Of a stretch of 64,000 nucleotides of DNA, positions 1 to 13,600 are shown piece after piece. The stretch covers positions 62,001 to 126,000 of the forward strand of contig JAURVB010004724.1 of assembly GCA_033002965.1 (NCBI GenBank), given 5' to 3'. A model generated the notes under the pieces. It saw only the letters and a program-made list of their open reading frames with translations, was not told the origin of the DNA and did not search any database. Made by a program: the position numbers and the translations under genes. Each line of letters starts with the position of its first letter. Position 1 is the stretch's first letter. The DNA is from Piper betle. Taxonomy: Eukaryota; Streptophyta; Magnoliopsida; Piperales; Piperaceae.

Positions 1-85
1 CTAAACTCTAAGCACTCTTTTTTTCATATAAACTAAGGGTACTTCAACCAATTAGCAGTGTAATATTGGGTCTTGATCAAATTAC

Positions 86-975
86 CTAATGCCATGGCCG
101 GGGCCGCAGTTGATGCGCTCCATCCACATATTGCTCATTTCGGGGCCTATGGAGATGCAGTCGTCGCCGGTCCGGAAAGAGGAGTCGAGGATGGTGATTC
201 CGGAGGACTTTTGTAGGTGGATGCCGTCGGTATTGGGGCTATTGTCGGGGGCTACCATTTGGACCCCTCTAATGTTCACATTGTTGCAGCCATTGATGCT
301 CATGTGGAAGAACTGGCTGTTGATCGACCTCACTCCATCCACCACCACGTTTTTTGAGTTGCTAAAGGTCAGCGACTGCATAATTTACATGCAAATTCAT
401 TTGATTCCTATATTAATGGACGACTAAAACCATCTTTGGATTCGGATCAAATTGATTTATCAATGAGCATATTAAAATATGTAGATCACCATGTGCCTCA
501 CTTTAACAAATAATGTTCAAGTGATAAATTGATGCCAGTGACTCACCCTAGCACCGCCGGGGCAGTTCCTGCCGGCTTTTTTGCATGCCCAAAGATCACT
601 ACCCTGGCCGTCGATGGTGCCGCCGGAGACAGTTATGCCGTCGACGCGATTGAACCGGAGCCACTGCCCACTAGTGTAAGACGCATAGTTAGTGGAAGCA
701 AGGAGTGTACCCCTTATTCTGATCGAAATCTTGCTCTTGCATGGGCCGGGGAAAATGATCCCCTTGAGCAAGAACCTCCCTTGAGGAATTATAATGGCGG
801 CCGGTTTGGTGGAATCACAGGCGTCGGACCAAGCGCTGACAAACGCCCCAGTTGAGTCCGTTTGGCCGTCACCCTTCGCCCCATAGCTCACAACATTGTA
901 GTCGCCGGCCACCAGCCGGAGGTAGGCCAAAATTAAGAGTGCAAGGCTAGTGCAGAGCACATTAGGACATGCCAT
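86..975 (-). CDS. Polygalacturonase (GH28 pectinase), 5' part, two exons, 3' end off window
   Basis: Secreted pectin-degrading glycoside hydrolase that would cleave alpha-1,4 galacturonan in the cell wall. Exon 1 is 975-547 and exon 2 is 375-86. Both have good splice sites (donor GTGAGT at 546-541, acceptor CAG at 378-376, donor GTAATT at 85-80), and the gene continues left of the window in phase 2. Residues 1-24 form a signal peptide ending LRLVAG. Mature-enzyme landmarks are YGAKGDGQTD near residue 30, NTD at 191-193, DD at 214-215 and GHG at 236-238; these carry catalytic Asp193, Asp214, Asp215 and the conserved His237. The later RIK motif lies outside the window. The ATG at 975 is the first in frame and directly precedes the signal peptide. 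Family knowledge: the overall pattern resembles plant exopolygalacturonases, often pollen-expressed, but exo versus endo is an inference. No frame damage is seen. Confidence 0.93.
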
Positions 976-1125
976 CTTAATCGTCTTACTGGTAATAACG
1001 AAGGAAGCTACTTAAAGTATGTATAATACGTACAGTGTGGGAAGAAGATAAGACGTCGCGATGGGCAAGAAGGGATGGAGGTTAGGAGTTTTTACGGTTG
1101 GAGTATGGAAGTTGATGAAGTTGGT

Positions 1126-1235
1126 TAATGGGTATTTATAAAGAGTAGAATTGCGGTTAATAATGATCAGCTTTTAATTTTAATGGGTATTTATAAAGAG
1201 TAGAATTGCGGTTAATAATGATCAGCTTTTAATTT
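1126..1235. repeat. Perfect 55-bp tandem duplication in the polygalacturonase promoter
   Basis: Positions 1126-1180 and 1181-1235 are the same 55-bp unit, starting taatgggtatttataaag and ending cttttaattt, with no mismatch that I can see. The unit contains the TATA motif, so the promoter has two core-promoter copies 55 bp apart. Confidence 0.95.
1133..1140 (-). promoter_or_regulatory. TATA box of the polygalacturonase gene
   Basis: Read on the minus strand the motif is TATAAATA in the context CTTTATAAATACCC, about 158 bp upstream of the ATG. A start about 30 bp downstream would give a 5' UTR of roughly 130 bases. An identical second copy lies at 1188-1195 because of the 55-bp duplication. 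Confidence 0.6.
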
Positions 1236-1939
1236 TTTAAAACAAATCATGATCACAAGGTTGGAACTTGGAGGAAGAGGAGGAGAAGGAAGATCATATT
1301 ATAATATATATATGGCTGCGGCGGCACCCGTACGACCAGGATTAGACGTACAGTTTTGCATGCATGTGCCCACACGACGTAGACGACGATGAACCCGGAG
1401 CAAATTCTGGGGACATCGAGCTGTTCATAGAACTGGTCCTAAAATATGGTTTAGATGCTGAAAAGCCATTGGTGGAGTGCTAGTGCAGATGAGGTGAGAA
1501 TAGGAGAATGTCTAGCCGAGGGTGGAAAATTCCTATCATTGGTTTGATCTGATCCCCATTGCTTTGGTTTGAGTATTTTTGCTGATAGCATATCATATGC
1601 TTCGGCTGCCAATTTGATTCGATATTATCGTGCTCGGAAGTGGTAGAGATGTATAACATACATGGCTACTTGATTCCCCCTAAAACATTAATGTTGAAGA
1701 TCATTTACATCATCTTGAATATCTACATAGCCAATTGATTAAGACTGATTAATTTTATGACCCAAATTAGAAGACTATAAAATATATGTATATGAATGTG
1801 AATATATTATAATTGCACCTCGCATGCAGTTCTAAAATTTAATTTGAGAAAATATATTGAGAAGATGATAGCATTTACTGAATGTTACACACTACTTGGG
1901 CTCATTTGGATAGAAAATTATAATTAAGAGGAAAAACTC
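1236..1939. other. Intergenic, no gene seen
   Basis: Upstream region of the polygalacturonase gene. It is mixed-composition sequence becoming AT-rich from about 1,680. I see no coding signal or structured repeat. Confidence 0.6.
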
Positions 1940-2740
1940 CTCTTAATTATATTTCTAATTTAAATAATTAAAAAAATTACGAAAATAATAATATTAATAA
2001 ATATTTATCAAATTTTCTCCTCTTTATCCCATTTCCAATTTAAACGTTTAAAAATTCAAAAATTAATAATAATAATAATAATAATAATACTTTTTAAATA
2101 TATTAAAGTTTAATTTTTTTCATCCTTATTATATTTGTAATTTATTTAATTAAATAATTCCAAAAATAACATTATAAGTTAATAGGATTTAAAAAAGAGT
2201 TATAGGATTTTTCATCTTAAATATATTTATAATTCAATTAATTTAAAAAATTACGAAAATAATGATTTTGTATATATGTTTATCAACTCTTTTTTCATCT
2301 TTATCCCATTTTTAATTTAATTAATTAAAATTTCCAAATTTACAAATATTAATAAGATTTTGTAAAAATCTAAAAGATTAATTTTCCATCTTTATAATGT
2401 TTGTAATTTATTTTATTAAATAATTCCGAAAATTACAATGTAAATTAATAGGATTTGAAAAAGATTGATAATATTTTTTATCTTAATTATATTTCTATTT
2501 TATTTAATTAAAAATTAGAAAATAATAATATTAAATATGATTTTATCAACCCTTTTTTCATCTTTATCCATTTTTAGTTTAATTAATTAAAATTTCAGAG
2601 ATTAATAATGTTAACAAGATTTTATAAAAATCTTAAATATGATTTTTACCGTCTTATCATGTTTTTAATTTTTTTAATTAAAGAATTCCGAAAATAACAT
2701 TATAAATTAATTGGATTTGAAGAAGATTCTAAAAGATTAG
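1940..2740. repeat. AT-rich tandem array, about three units of ~265 bp
   Basis: Three diverged units start near 1,942, 2,211 and 2,478. Each opens with a cttaattatatttctaat-like string, then a run similar to taattaaaaaattacgaaaa, then a ttttttcatctttatccca-like string, and closes with taattccgaaaataacat and aataggattt. The first unit also contains an (AAT)n run at about 2,062-2,089. No coding potential. Confidence 0.7.
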
Positions 2741-5700
2741 ATTTTATTCTATAAAGATTAAAAAATATCTTAATAAGGTCTATAATTAGTTTTAAAAGAT
2801 TTTATTATAATGTTAGCCAATCGCATTTAGTCATTTACGAATCCCTCATTAAAAGTGACACTTGTCAAAATTCATTTTCTTATTATATATAGAAGATTGA
2901 TTGATTCCAAGAAAACATGAGCTTAAATGATGAAAATATTAGTCATTGATATGATGAAAATTTTTGTGTGGCAAGGTTCATATTAGTGGCCATCGAATTT
3001 GAAGTTTGAATACTAATTTTTTTTCACTAGAGCTCTGTTTTCTTGTATTCTAATTATTTATTAATTTGATCAAGATATGTATGTATTGGTTTGCAACAAA
3101 AATGCCAGTACAATTTATCAATGTCACCAATGAAGCAATTTTATATTAATCACTACAAAAAGAAAACCTTTCTTTACCCTTTATTAAAAAATGGTGGTGA
3201 AAAGCAACATTTTCCCTACCGTCCAATATATCATTATATTTGGAGGTAAGTATGTATCAATTTAATTTCTTCTTTTTTCTGCGCCTAAAACCATGGAGAA
3301 ACATTTTGCTACCTTACTTTTCGCCACTTCATTTTTCACCACAGTTTTATAACGTATTTTAAGTTTATTGAACTAGGGAGAAAATACAAATTTTTTAAGT
3401 GACTATTAATGCGTTATTCCAAAGAAAAACAAAAAACACGATTAAAATATATTACTTTTAACTTCGACTAGCTATGTGATCTAACTCAATCAGAATATAA
3501 ATAAGCAAGCAGTTTAATCATGTTATACGTAGTGCACATGGATCATTTGATAACAATAATTGGTAATGCAGGTATGATCATATATATATATATATACACG
3601 TAGCATGCAGTAAGGTAATTTCTTCTTCCAGATCAGTAGAATAGCTAGCCATTTGCCATGTGCTCATATATATCATTGAGCAAACTCCATGTTAGAACAT
3701 TAAATGCAAAGGCTTTTGTCAAAGAGACGAACATGGAGATCAGGACTTAGTCTAAATTCGCATTACAATTAATCTCAGCTTATTCTTCTGTTTTGTCGTA
3801 AAAGTATCCAGTATGAGTGATTCCATGAACTACTTAGGTTTTATGTACATAGACATATGAGCAGAGTACGTTATGAGTTGTTTGAACATTACACCAACCA
3901 AGAATATTATGCGAAATCGTGAGGCCAATAAGAAGATTGTGCTTTTAGTTGTTGTCAACCACCCTGGTTTTCATATGAAGAAATCAGAAGATCAAACAGG
4001 AAGATATCGCTTCCCCATATCTTGCGCCTGGGTTTATCGACGGAAAAAATGCACGAAAGATAACTAACTTCTCTTTGCCATTTTGAAACGTCTTGTTGGA
4101 AGTTGGGCGGTGAAGACTTTCGGGTACATACACTTCACCATTCCCAGGTCTTGCCGATCGAATATCCTTCTTTATTCTGGCCTCTTGTCCAAAATCAATT
4201 ATTGCAAGTTTCATGTATGGACGTCAATGAATTAAATAATTAATGACCAAAAAGGAGTAGCAATTATGCGGCCATTGCACTTTGGAAGGTTTTTACCCAC
4301 GCTTAAATATCCATGCCTCTGAAAACACACTAATAATAAATTGACACATGTACCTATTTTGATCGTTGTGTGGAATGAGAAAGCATGTGAGAATTGAAAA
4401 TGGGTGGACAGGTATAAAAGCGTGAGTATTTGGGTGTGGCTTAAAATATTTCTTACAATTTGAAGAGCAGCTAGTATGCATGTATTTATTGTAGAAAAAG
4501 TAATTGTTAGGCCAATTATATGTATATTGGCATTGTACCATTTTCCTTGTTATAATCTCAAAACAATTACAGTTGCCAGATAAAGGATACAACTTGATTA
4601 ACGAAGCCAAATGTATGATTACAAGTATGATACGACTTGCTGAATTGGACTGGCCACGGCTCTTCCGCCTTCTACCACATGTTTAGTCCCCGGCAAAATT
4701 AAGGCCAATTTTTTTCTCGTGTTAATGTGGATACGGTTGTTGAAAGTTCAATTAAAGTTGATTGGTTCGATACTTGACTTGAAAAAATTTGATTCAAAAC
4801 ATAACTCGATATCAAACGAGCCTAGCCTAAACTTGTATGTTCTAAATTCGACTGAACTTGAAGTTCGATACTTTATAAAATTATAAGATTTTTAATCATA
4901 TTTATCTTAATTTTTTTTAAAAAATATAATCAAATTATAAATTATTATTATATGTTAACAATTCAAATCGAAATATGCATAATTAAATAATCTTTCATTC
5001 ATAATAATGTCAAACTTGACTTCAACTCGAAATCAAACGAGTTAAGTTTGAATTGAGCAAAATACAACTCAACTCGCCCAATGAGCATCCCTAAGTGTAA
5101 ATTTAACATTGTGTTTGGTTTATATCCTATTATGATAACTATTTTAACCATATATATGTAAATGCCACTACTAACTACATAAGTTCGGATTCCAATTATT
5201 CAAATTAAGTATACATATAAATGAAGAATTTAGATCATGTCATATATATACGTGCTATCATAAAATGTCTTCATGATAGTTGTGGATATATCTAATGCAG
5301 TTCCTTACATAATATTCGTTTCATGACAATCCAAAAGCTCCAATCACATGCAGATTGTTACTCCATATAAATGGTGCATTAGTAATTCCTAATTTTTAAA
5401 TTTCCCACCCATTAGTTCATAATTAATGTTGGTGTTGAATGAGCAATTAATGTAATGCAACCAACAAGTATTCGTTAAAGTATAGCATAAATGTAGACGA
5501 ACCTTAGTATCAGGAGATTTTAAATCTAGCCACTTATCTAAATCACATGTTTATAAATTTTTTTATATAGATAAAACTATCCTTCTAATCCAAGGATTGA
5601 TATTAAAATTAGCTATATAAGAGTATAAATTGGTGAGGATACTAATTATTCTCGTAAATGTAATCCAGCTTCATTTAGCATATAACAAGCCATAGTTTAC

Positions 5701-5910
5701 CCAATTATTTAGCTCCATGCTACATACAATCAATAATATGCATATTGTAGATACTGACATGCATACTACTTGCTACTTGTGCAAGGGTGAAATCTATAAA
5801 ATAAATTTAATTAAATTAGAACGTGCCGGAAAATAAATTGGATATTACATATGCTACAATTAGATGGAAATTAGACTGATCAAAATCATTACGTGAAAAT
5901 ATGAATATAG

Positions 5911-5915
<5 letters not shown>
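2741..5915. other. AT-rich intergenic DNA with one MITE-like remnant
   Basis: No convincing gene. Short open frames at 3,873-4,686 have no recognisable motif. At about 4,730-5,095 there is a stretch of alternating actcga/gagtt-type sequence ending near a terminus that reads, on the minus strand, tagggatgctcattgggcga. This is typical of plant hAT-type miniature elements, but I could not define a clear left terminus. Confidence 0.5.

Positions 5916-5960
<45 letters not shown>
5916..5960. repeat. (TA)n microsatellite
   Basis: An essentially uninterrupted TA dinucleotide run of about 45 bp directly precedes the first MITE-like element. Confidence 0.9.
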
Positions 5961-5962
<2 letters not shown>

Positions 5963-5968
5963 TTAATC

Positions 5969-6432
5969 TTAGCAATGTTGCAAAGATTATTAATGCACCC
6001 CTTTTGATCTGATCCATCCGATTATAAGGATGGCCTTGATAAAATCTATTGTTAAAAAAAGAGAGAAGTTGGCTTATATGCTGTATGTGATCGGATCTAG
6101 CTGGGGGCGGTAGATTGACCGCCGTTTTTTTTTAAATTGTCTACGGACCCATGCCAAATGTGGTGGGGGGCGGCAAGAAACTGCCACCCTTGGCTAGATC
6201 TCGTCGCTTGCGGTCAAAATGACTGCTGGCGGCATATTTTTTAAAAAAGTGGCGGTTGGGATCGCCATCGGCAACCAGATCCTGCTCCGTGTGACCAGAT
6301 GTGACCGTGTGCGACCGGAAGTGATGGCCAACAGAGAAGGTGGGATGTTTTTTAGATTCAATCTAGGCCATCATTATTATCGAACAACCAATATTTAATA
6401 AGTGTATAGAGTTCTTGCTTCAACATCGCTGA
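5969..6432. mobile_element. MITE-like element, copy 1 of a tandem pair
   Basis: The element opens with cttagcaatgttgcaaagat. Read on the minus strand from its right end it begins ctcagcgatgttgaagcaag, giving an imperfect terminal inverted repeat of about 20 bp. The interior is a GC-richer segment containing a poly-T run at 6,125-6,134. No transposase frame exists, so it would be non-autonomous. The superfamily is uncertain because no clear target duplication was found. Confidence 0.55.
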
Positions 6433-6458
6433 GAGTAACCAATCCTAGAAGTTAATCT

Positions 6459-7043
6459 TACCCATGTTATAGAGATTATTTTTGCACCCATTTTGTTTTG
6501 AGATATTCGATTATAATGGGCTCAGATCAAATCTATAATTTAAAAAAAGATAGAAGAAGTTGGTCGATCTATCGTTGGCTGTTGGATCATGCTAGATGCG
6601 GCCCGACGGATCAGGTTAAATGCGGCCGGATCTAGTTGCCCTCCACCTAGATTCAACGAGAGGCGATCCAGCAGCCGACACCAAGTCGGCCGCTGCTTTT
6701 TTAAACCGGTGACAAGATCTGGCCAGGGGTAGTCAGATTGGCTGTCCCATGCCGAATCTGGCAAGGGCAGCCAAAATGACAACGGACGACAATTTTTTTA
6801 AAAAATGGGGCTGAAATCCTGTAGTTGGATCCTGTTCCGTACGGTTGTATCCGGTCACCCCTAGCTAGAATTGGCTGCTGGCGGTGGATCCAACCGCGTA
6901 TGGTCGTCGTCTTGACTGCAAGCCGCCCACAATGACCGCGCATGAGGAAGGTGTGATTTTTTTTTAAGATTCAATTTAGGCTATCCTTGTAATTATGGAG
7001 CCCAGATTTAATCAGTGTAGAGAATATACTCTGTGCAACATGG
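6459..7043. mobile_element. MITE-like element, copy 2 of a tandem pair
   Basis: A direct, diverged repeat of the preceding element. It opens cttacccatgttatagagat, shares the internal gattataa, aatctat and agattcaat landmarks, and ends with tgtgcaacatgg, whose minus-strand reading ccatgttgcacagag matches the opening. It is about 120 bp longer than copy 1. The short frames inside it are not supported as genes. Confidence 0.55.
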
Positions 7044-7673
7044 ACCATGCAAGACATGCATTAAATAATTAAGTTATCCGGAAGTCAAGACATAGGCTAT
7101 ATGTGGAGGTGGGAATGGAGATGCATCAACATGTGCCTATCTTTTCTTGCGAATAAACTACTGCAGACATGTAAGGCATACATACATATTGATCAATAGT
7201 TTCAATTTTGATAGTTATTAATTTCCATTGGCAGAGGCTTTCTTTTGTGGTGTAAAACAATATGATCAGTTTTTATGATGCAATAATGTCAATCCTCCCC
7301 ACGCCCTCATATTTTTTTAGAAGAAAAAGAAAAACAATTGAATGATTTAGTTATAATTAATTAACGACTAACAATGCTGTTGTAACAGTATCTAATCAAG
7401 GATTTATAATTAAGTCATGTTGGTTTCGTAATTTTGAACATCATGTTACTACAAGACCTTGTCAACATTTTATTTTACTACATTGCAGAATGGCAATTTT
7501 AGTCAGCCCTGCATCTGCGTATAAAATCTGCAATATCGGCAATGGCTTATTGTTGCGTCAGCGAAAGACTAAAATTAGAATTTGGAACCACATTCTATTT
7601 TTTTTCCCCCAAATTACTTTTTGATTGGTCCACGCGTAGTCTATGTAGATTCCGGTGACCATTCCCAAGATAG
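7044..7673. other. Intergenic, no gene seen
   Basis: AT-rich sequence with no coding signal. An actacaag string near 7,446 is reminiscent of CACTA-type ends but has no partner. Confidence 0.5.
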
Positions 7674-10600
7674 TGACACCCGAATTTTGATTCACCTAAA
7701 AACTAGATCAGAAATATCGTGATCGAATCAAGTCATGCTTGAAACAATTACTCTATAAGACTTGATCAATAATATAGATTGAAAAAACCCGTTTGGCATT
7801 AAGAGAATGGAAGACATCGTTAAATACACATAAAAAACATATTAAATATAAGTAAAAGTGTAAAAAAAACTTCATTGAGCTTAAGTGTATCTACCGTTTA
7901 TTTGTCTTTCCAACAAAACCGACTCAAGATAAGTAGACTTACATAATAATAGGAAAAACGTTAATAACAAGTGTTACTAGTCCAGAGATAACTAATAGTC
8001 AAACTAACACTGGAGAGTTGACCCTCATGTTAAATGAAAATATTTATATACTCCTTTACAAAATTTCTCATAAGGGTGTTAATTAAGAGCTGTCGTCCCC
8101 TTTCTTAGTCATCTCAAGCTTCATCAACTCTAAAAACTATCCTTTGCACGGGAACATCATTTTCTTTTATTTCAGCCCTCTACATCCTCTTTATCACTCA
8201 TTGCCCTGAGTACAGAGACCGAGTGCTCTCAAATATGCACCCTCAATACCCTTTGAAATTATAAGTCTAGACATGCGTTGCATTGTATTATCCATAAACC
8301 TCCACACTTTCTAGATTTGAGAAACTTAAAGATGGAGTTGTCAAGCCCCCACAGGAATGGAACAGACGCTCACCAAATCCAGAGCCCGCTTTGACTAACA
8401 TACGCCCTATCTCAAGATGCGCTTGTCAGTTTTCCCTGTCTCACATCTCACTAGAAAACTATAGAAAATTATATATAAGCATGAGGAGAGATTAATATAA
8501 TAGACCAAAAGGTAACTTGCGGTGGATGTTGTTTTCTAAATCATACTTGAGGGATCTCATCCTTGAGGGTTATTAATCACAGAAGTAAAATATGTTTAAA
8601 TGACCCGTGTTAAGTGAGGTCTGATAGAACGACCACTTGACACGTCCTGCGATCTGAAAATCAAATCAGCAATAAAGTATAGCGATAAAAAGTGAGAAGA
8701 ATTTTAACGGACCTATGCTCCAAACTTCAAACACATCATCTCATCTACAACGGGCTTGGAGTCCGAAACATACATCGAAACCCACTCCTAAGTAAAATAT
8801 TGGCATCTCTATATGATGCATGCTCGTGGTGTGAGCTCACATCATCAGTACCATCCTAATAAGAAAGACAATACTAAATAAACCTATAACTAAAGATATA
8901 ACACACAAATCAAGACATAATGAAGGAAATAACTAATAAAAAATAAATAAATACATACACTCATGAATAAATGGATAAATAATAAATACATAAAAATAAT
9001 TAATATTCTAATCATAAAATAATAATATCATATACTATATAAATACACGTCTAAACACGAGTAAATATCACATATATTTGTATTAGTAAACATTTAAATA
9101 ATTAAATAAATAAATACATAATCATTTAATAAATACATAAATAAACAAACCCTTAGTTAATTTTAATTAGTCATGAATAATAATAATATCGTAGTCATCC
9201 AATGCGGAATATGTAATTAAATACTAATAAATAATAACGTACATGCAATGAACAAATAAATAAATAAAGTTTAATAAACATAAATAAGATTAATATTAAT
9301 AAGTAAATATATCAATAATAACAACAAACAATCACATAAACATCCATCATATAGAACAAACATATAAATAAAAAGAAATAAACAATAATGAATAAATAAA
9401 TAAATAAACACTCGTAATATCAAAATATGCTAAATAAGATGAACATGCAATTAAATTAATGTAGGGGTTCTTGAATTACCGAAAATGGTAAAAAAAGGCT
9501 GAAAATGAGCTAAGCCGAATCGAACCGAACGGAGTCAACCCAGACGAGTCGACCATGGGACTGCTGAGCAGGTGAATTAGGTCGGGTATGTAGACGAGAC
9601 CGTAGGTTGGCAAATACGAATGCAGTTACATGGGTCTGATGGGGCAGTAGTTGCCCATCGCCGAAAAATGCCAATGGTCGGGATCGACTACCCTAACGAC
9701 GAGGGAGACAATGGTGGTGGTGATCAGTGGAATCCAATCATTGGCTAGCCGGAAGATGGCCAGAAAAGGGGCGGAATTACCACGGGTGCGGTGCATAGCT
9801 AGCGGCGATCGCGGCCATGACAGTGGTCATGAATGATCTCAAAATGAAGCTCTCGGCAAGATAAACCTATGTGGGTGGCTAGATAGGTCAGAGGTGGCTC
9901 GTCGGCGTCAGAAAATGGTCTAAAAGGACGGTAGCAGAGGTGGCATAAACCAACTGTAAAAACATCATTTCTAGCGGTGACTACAGCAGTGCTGGTGGTT
10001 GTAAGAGGTATTGATGGAAAGCCTGTCGTGAGGCGGTCCTAGGGGTGCTGGTCCGGTGGCCGAGGGCCAGCTGGATACTCGTTAGCGGTGAGCCAAAATG
10101 GTGGCGGCGCTAGGAGTGAAAACTCCAAAGTGGGAGAAAATAACTGAAAATCAAAGCAAGAATGCGAGGGCTAACTTGGACGCCTTGATCTTGCCACATA
10201 GCACGATCTAAACATACAACAACTTGTGGCCTAGTGGGGCCTACCTAAGGGTATATGCAATATGCATATAGACAGAAAGCTTAGATAGAGATTGTCCAAA
10301 GTTAAAACTAATTCGAATCCTAAAAATGATTTTATAGTCGGTAATCGAGGAAAGGAGGCTAAATGAGCCTCAAACCCTGAACTCAATCAAATGAAATTTT
10401 ACGACTCAATCAAGCTGGTCCCACAAGGGTACAATCCAGTGATCTAAAATTCATATGATGGATGCAAATAAGATACCATGAAAATACCAAACATATACTA
10501 AATGCTCCAACAGCCTAAATTTAGTCCCAGAACCCTGGTTAACCAATAAAAATTATTTGTATACTTCGTGTATACACTGATAAATCATATTCTATTATAA

Positions 10601-13600
10601 CCTAACTGAAACTATCATCTACAAGCCAGACATACTCAACTATCATTGTAAAACCCACGATTCGAGTCAGGGTTTTATATTTAGAACCGGTCGGTTCGAC
10701 CGTTATTTTCGAGTCGAGTCAGTTTCAGAATACGTGTACTGAGCCGATGCCGGTCTCGTGTATGAGCCATGAGGGTAATGTGTACCCAAGTATATGATGA
10801 TAACGTCATGAACACAACAGAAAAGAATGAGTTATCAGAATATATGAGAGTATGCAGTTCATTTTTTTATTATGATATATAATGGATCGTAGAATTAGTT
10901 TTAGGCCGTTTACCGCGTTAGGATACGTTACGGGCATTTTGGGTGGGTTGATAGTTCTAGAGCATATCATTATGATTTTTTTGGTGTTGTTTGATTTTAC
11001 GGGATTTTTCCCGATTTTTGTGAATTTTTTTTAGGATTTAATACGACTTAGTTACTATACTTGACTCGAGCCGGAGACGAGTCAAGTCTTAATTACAAGT
11101 TTGCCACCCAACCAATTCTTCTCCACCCCGACCTTTTCTCCCCTACGCCCAAACCCTAGCCGCCGCGCCGCCCCTGTTCGCACGCCACCGATGCCGACGC
11201 CGCCCGGCCACCGATCGCCGCCCCCTAGCTCCGCCACGACGTTGCCGTGCTGCCCCGACCAGCCCCGGCCGCTGCCAGGCCGCCGCGACGTCGGAATCGG
11301 CTCGCCTAGCGCCGCGGCTACATTTCGGTCGCGTCACCGATTCCGCCGCCGGCGACCATCGCCACCACGATCAGGTGGTCGCCTCAGCACCCTCGACCAC
11401 CCAGTGACCCTTCCTGACCGGAGCGGAGGCCGTCGCCGCCGTGGCCGGCCGGATCTAGCCACCATCACCGCAGCCTCTGTTTTAGCCATTTTCCGGCGAG
11501 CCACCACCTTGGCCGACCATGTCGACATCGTGGATGTGTCGGGCTCGCCGAGCCGGTTCCAATGGTACCCTATATGACCCCTATCCAGCTAGTAGACGCC
11601 GCCGGTAATTGTCGCCGGAAAACCGCCGGAAGGTTGCCGGAAAACCACTGAAGCCGCCGGAAAACCGCCGGAAAATCGGGTTCGCTGGAATTTGCCGGAT
11701 CTTCCGAGGAGTTCATCCAGTCGATCCCGATCGAATGTCGGACGCCGATGAGCGCCGAGTTCGAGCTCCGAGACGTGCGACGGAACCCTAGCCGTCGCCG
11801 ATTGCCGATGACGTGAGGTATAATTACCTCCGAATTTATAATTTAAACTTGATGATTGTTAGCATAGCATGCTAGGGTTGGTTTATTGATGTGATTAATG
11901 TTTAATGATGGATGAAACGATGAGTTGCATGATGAGATTAAGTGTGAGTGAAGAGTAAGTGATCTAATGAAGTAGATCAGGTTAGAGCATGATAAGTGAC
12001 CACGACATAAGTTACAGACACGTAATAAAATTAGTATGAATAGGATGAGCTAGGATTAATTAATTTTTATGATTTTCTGATTGTTATGTTGATGGATGCT
12101 TGCATTGTGATTGTGATGTTATTGAGTTTGATGCATCATTTAGTTAGCAGGCGTTAGTATTTAGTTTTGATGTGTAGGTACGGAGTAGGAGCTCGCCGCC
12201 TAGGCGCGATGACACGCTTGGAGCTTCTACCAGGTCCGTTAGGACTTCGTCTCTGATTTTTATGATCTTTTCTATTGTATGTTTGATTTATTGTCTGCAG
12301 GACGGGTTAAGTGGCGTTTTATCGGATCCCACTTAACTCGGGCCATTTAACCGAACATTTTCCGGATTAATAACCCCTCGAGGATGAGATCCCTCGAGGT
12401 TGATTTCGAAAACAAGATCCACCAAAAGTTGCCTTCGGGCCTATTATATAAATCCCTACCCAGCCCTATATATATATATGTAGTTTTTCGCGTTTTTAGT
12501 GAGACGAGAGATGGAGAAATCGACTGCACGTACCATGCAGAGGATGCCGTGACAGTCAAAGCGGGCTCTGGATTAGTGCCAGCGGACTGTTCCATTCCCG
12601 AGGGATCCTGACAACTCCGCGTTTGAGTTCCTCACACCCGGAGAACGTGGAGGTTTACGGGTACTGTTTAGTACAGCGCATGTCCGGACTTGTGGTTCAA
12701 AGGGTACTAAAGGCGACTGCCTGAGAGTACTCGGCCTTCGTGCTCAAGGCCAGGAGAAATATGGAGGTAAGGAGAGGGCTTAGGATAAAGTTTCACGAGA
12801 AGTACTGAAAAGAAGTGCCGAGAGCGGCACAGTACCAGCAGCAGATCAGTAAGTTCGGGATGCTACCGGGTCTGCAGCCCAGTGGCTCCTCAGTAGTGCC
12901 CTTCAGAGTGTTCACGTGGAGTATATGTTGTTTTCTTTCATATGAGAGTTTGCTCTCATAGCCAGTTTGTTATAGTTATTTTCTTTTCGGACCAGTAACG
13001 CTTGTTACTGACGTTTTCTTATATATATGTAGGTGATAAGCACGAGATGGATGTGCCGGCCAGGACGGAGGAGCAATAAGGTCTTCTGCACACACACATT
13101 GGGTGATTGAATGTTTAATATTTTGTTTATGATGTTATTTTATAAACATGTTATGATTAAATATTTGAGGCATGACAATGACATGAAATGAAATGATCAG
13201 AGTAGCGCAGCAAAAGTGTGATGGGTTAGGACCCAAAGTTCAGAGAATGATGAATATAGTAGATTAGAAGTCTGTGTGAATGCTAGTGTTGCTATGCGTA
13301 TATATGTTTGAATATATGATTTTGACAGGGTGGCCCCTAATTGCATTTTTAGGGGAAATTCTGTCCCTTTCGTTTTAGAATTTTTACTAATTTTGATTGT
13401 AAGTGTGTTGGTGTGAAAATTGGTTGCATGTCATCCATGTAGTATCCTGTTAGGGTTTTATGCATTCATACATACATATAGCAAGTTGGATCTTCATCTT
13501 AAGACGCCGAGATTGGATCCGCACGAGTTAGGTTCGGGTTAGCCGACCTAACCGGGGCCTGTAACATGCCGGTTTGGTTCACGAGTGTGAACTGGATTTG

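Noticed and set aside
3151..3169. cactacaaaaagaaaacc, resembling a CACTA transposon end
   Set aside because: No matching inverted terminus (ttttgtagtg) or 3-bp target duplication was found nearby.
4293..4610. 105-codon minus-strand frame
   Set aside because: No domain, no splice or promoter context, and its composition looks like chance in AT-rich intergenic DNA.
11101..11577. 158-codon Pro/Arg-rich frame and overlapping antisense frames
   Set aside because: They lie in the GC-rich part of the solo LTR, where stops are rare on all strands. The product is low complexity and the first codon is TTG.
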